A stretch of DNA of 64,000 nucleotides from Agelaius tricolor (taxonomy: Eukaryota; Chordata; Aves; Passeriformes; Icteridae), in contig JALJCS010000052.1 in assembly GCA_023055355.1 (NCBI GenBank), forward strand, positions 2,787,869-2,851,868, given 5' to 3'. Each line of letters begins with the position of its first letter. Positions within the stretch are counted from its first letter, which is position 1. Shown one piece after another: positions 62,101 to 64,000 of the stretch. The position numbers were made by a program, and so were the translations under genes. The notes under the pieces were generated by a model. That model did no database searches. It was not told the origin of the DNA and worked only from the letters and a program-made list of their open reading frames with translations.

Positions 62101-63305
62101 AGGGCTGTCATCTCTTCTCAGGCCTTGAAGGGCTGCAAGAGACATGAGCAGAGCCACGGTCAGAGCCTGGATCTGCAGGTAGCCAAGGAGGCCTTCCTGC
62201 CAGGGCCATAGCTCCTAACTCTGGCCATGGACAGGAGGCAGCAGGAGACAATGGGATGGGTTAGAAGGTGCTGGCCACCAATCTCCCCTGCGCGTCTCCC
62301 TGAGATCTCTCTGTGCTTGTCCACACAGGGAGCGAAGCCTGCCGCAGCCAGGCCAGGATTTGCAGTTCCCCCAGCGGCAGCCCCCGCTGTCAGCCCGCTG
62401 CCCGCACTCACCCTCATTGAGGAGCTGGAGCTCTTCCTTGCGGCCCCTCATGACCATCCCGGCCATCCCTGCCAAAACAGAGCCTGTCACGGCCCCAGCG
62501 GCGCAGCTCCCTGCCAGCGCCGCTGCCGGCGCCGCGGCCACACGGGCTGCTGGCCCGGCAGGGCTCAGCCGGGGCCCTTGCCGCACGCTGCCGCCCCAGG
62601 GCGCGGCTGCCAGAGGGCGGCAGCAGCGCCCAGCCCGGCCGGGGCTCCACGGCGCCGGGCCCGGCCGGCGCTGCCGGGGCAGCAGGCGGGGCCGGGGCCG
62701 AGCTGCGGCGGCCCGGGGAGGGAGCCCGGGCTCGGCACTCACCGATGATCCTGACGGCCGCCTCTCGCAGGGGCTCCTGTGGGCTCTGCAGGTAGCGCAG
62801 GGCCCCGCGCAGGTGCTCGGCCGCTCGGCTCCTGTCCTCTGCCAGCTGCAGAGAGCGGCAGGAGGGAAGCGTTGGCGCGGGCTCAGCCCCTGGGCCGGGC
62901 GCTGCCTGCGCCCAGCCCCGGCCTCCCCTGCCCGCACCGCCCTGAGGCGTGGCCACAGCAGCCGCTGGCCAAGGGCTCCCGAGGGGAGGGGGCAGAGGGA
63001 CGGCTGCTGCCCGGGGAGCCGCCGTGCCGCCCCGCAGCCCCGCCGGGCCGGGGCTCCATGGGCACCCGCCTCGGGCCCACGGGAGCCTGGAGAAGAGCCC
63101 GCGCGGCCTCTGCCTGCAGCAGCGGCCAGGGGCACAGCTGCCCGGCCCCGCACCCTGAGCACCGCCCTCAGGGGCCTTCTCCAGCCTCAGCCTGGGCCTT
63201 CCAGGCCCTCCTTACCAGCACCTCGCTGAACTTTGACAGCTGCCCCTTCTTCACCAGCTGCTTCAGCTTCCTCCTCTTCAGGAACTTGGCCACACCAAGC
63301 AGCGT
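55402..63305. repeat. Tandem array unit 8 (7904 bp)
   Basis: Nearly identical to units 6 and 7; shares C at 62530 with unit 6 but T at 58430 with units 2 to 5. Confidence 0.97.
56089..56130. repeat. (CTG)14 / (CAG)14 tract in intron 9, unit 8
   Basis: 14 triplets at the equivalent position. Confidence 0.98.
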
Positions 63306-64000
63306 TTCCCGAGAGGCCTGCAGGGCACCAGACACCCACAGATGGCCCCACGGGCCAAGGCACAGGACCCACATCCCTGTGCCAAGGCCTGCACCAGGCT
63401 GCACTCCTGGAGGTGCCAGGGCAGGAGGCAGCCCAGCCCCCTCCCCAAGATCCACCAGCATCACACAAAACCTCACCTTTGCCACACACCGCTTCTCATC
63501 ATGGCACTGGAAGAAGAGTGGAAGGAGGCTTTGGCTCAAAACCTTCGCAAGGGGCTTTTTTCCCTCCTCCACTACCGACTCCATCACCCTGAAGAAGAGC
63601 TCAAGGGAGAGCACTTGCACATAGCTGTTGTCCTGGAGGAATGCAAGAGGATCAGGCCTTTACACCAAATACTCCACGCTCACCTGGCCAAAGTTTCTGG
63701 GCAGCAGCCAGTGCCCGCAGCTGGGCACACAGAGCCTTACGTGGTCAAAGAGCAGCAGCAGTGCCTCAGCCAGCTTGGGGGCAGTGGTGCTGGATACCAG
63801 CATGTCTGCCTGGAGCACATTTGTCAACACATGCATGGACATGCTGACCACCTTTCCATCGGCCTCACCCAGCAGCTCCAGAAGGCTCTCAGAAAGGCTG
63901 CACATTCTCCTGGCCTGCGTGGAACACAAGGCTGCGCTGCAAAGCCATGGACGGCTGCACCGCCAACACCGCCCTGGCACTGCAAGCCCACCCTGCTGCT
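61906..64000 (-). CDS. MROH-like HEAT-repeat protein, copy 9 (5' end outside window)
   Basis: Only the last six coding exons are inside: 63741-63914 (exon 10), 63477-63632, 63216-63317, 62743-62845, 62412-62468 and 61906-62132 with the stop. These encode the C-terminal 272 residues. The window ends inside intron 9, eight bases into the CTG/CAG tract. Lys545, Glu634 and Trp673 place it with copies 6 to 8. Its AATAAA is at 61772-61777. Confidence 0.85.
63306..64000. repeat. Tandem array unit 9 (first 695 bp only)
   Basis: Matches the start of every other unit and is cut by the window end, so the array continues. Confidence 0.96.
63993..64000. repeat. CTG/CAG tract, unit 9, cut by window end
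   Basis: Begins at the expected unit position; only the first eight bases are inside the window, so its length is unknown. Confidence 0.9.

Noticed and set aside
1..64000. CRISPR array, bacterial operon or phage
   Set aside because: The repeats are 7.9 kb gene-bearing units with spliceosomal introns and an AATAAA signal; there are no short repeats with spacers.

Overview
The window is a slice of a long tandem array in a vertebrate nuclear genome, most likely a bird and probably a passerine. It holds eight complete head-to-tail units of about 7.9 kb (starting at 1, 7897, 15807, 23732, 31666, 39594, 47498 and 55402) plus the first 695 bases of a ninth (63306). Both window edges cut through units, so the array continues on both sides. 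The bird assignment rests on the encoded protein, which I recognise as the multicopy maestro heat-like repeat-containing (MROH) type known from avian gene sets. Short introns (82 to 370 bp) and high GC also fit an avian microchromosome. I could not run a search, so the species is not determined.

Each unit carries one minus-strand gene of 15 coding exons. I built the model by hand from reading frame, splice sites and phases, and the exon lengths sum exactly to 734 codons plus stop (733 in most copies). The predicted protein has a basic N-terminus, an acidic Glu/Asp/Ala/Ser/Thr-rich linker, then an alpha-helical HEAT-like region from residue 173 to about 660, and a short C-terminal tail that departs from the family pattern as I remember it. 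A gene starts in the middle of one unit and ends in the preceding one. Seven genes are complete (6497-11688, 14407-19613, 22332-27547, 30266-35475, 38194-43379, 46098-51283, 54002-59187). One lacks its 3' end (1-3778) and one lacks its 5' end (61906-64000). I see no frame-disrupting change in any copy.

Between one gene's start codon and the next gene's polyadenylation signal lie about 2.6 kb with no recognisable gene. This spacer holds the presumed promoter, an 11-bp perfect inverted repeat, a perfect CArG box and a G-quadruplex motif on the minus strand, all repeated in every unit. A CpG-rich block covers introns 12 and 13.

The units differ mainly in a CTG/CAG trinucleotide tract in intron 9 (10, 16, 21, 23, 22, 14, 14 and 14 repeats), one 3-bp codon indel in exon 9, a 1-bp difference in a G run, and scattered substitutions. 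Unit 1 is the most diverged. Units 6 to 8 are nearly identical and all 7904 bp. Several variants are shared in a mosaic way, which suggests recent duplication with gene conversion. The most interesting feature is the intronic (CAG)n tract: it lies in an open frame continuous with exon 10, so alternative 3' splice-site choice could add a copy-specific polyglutamine stretch.
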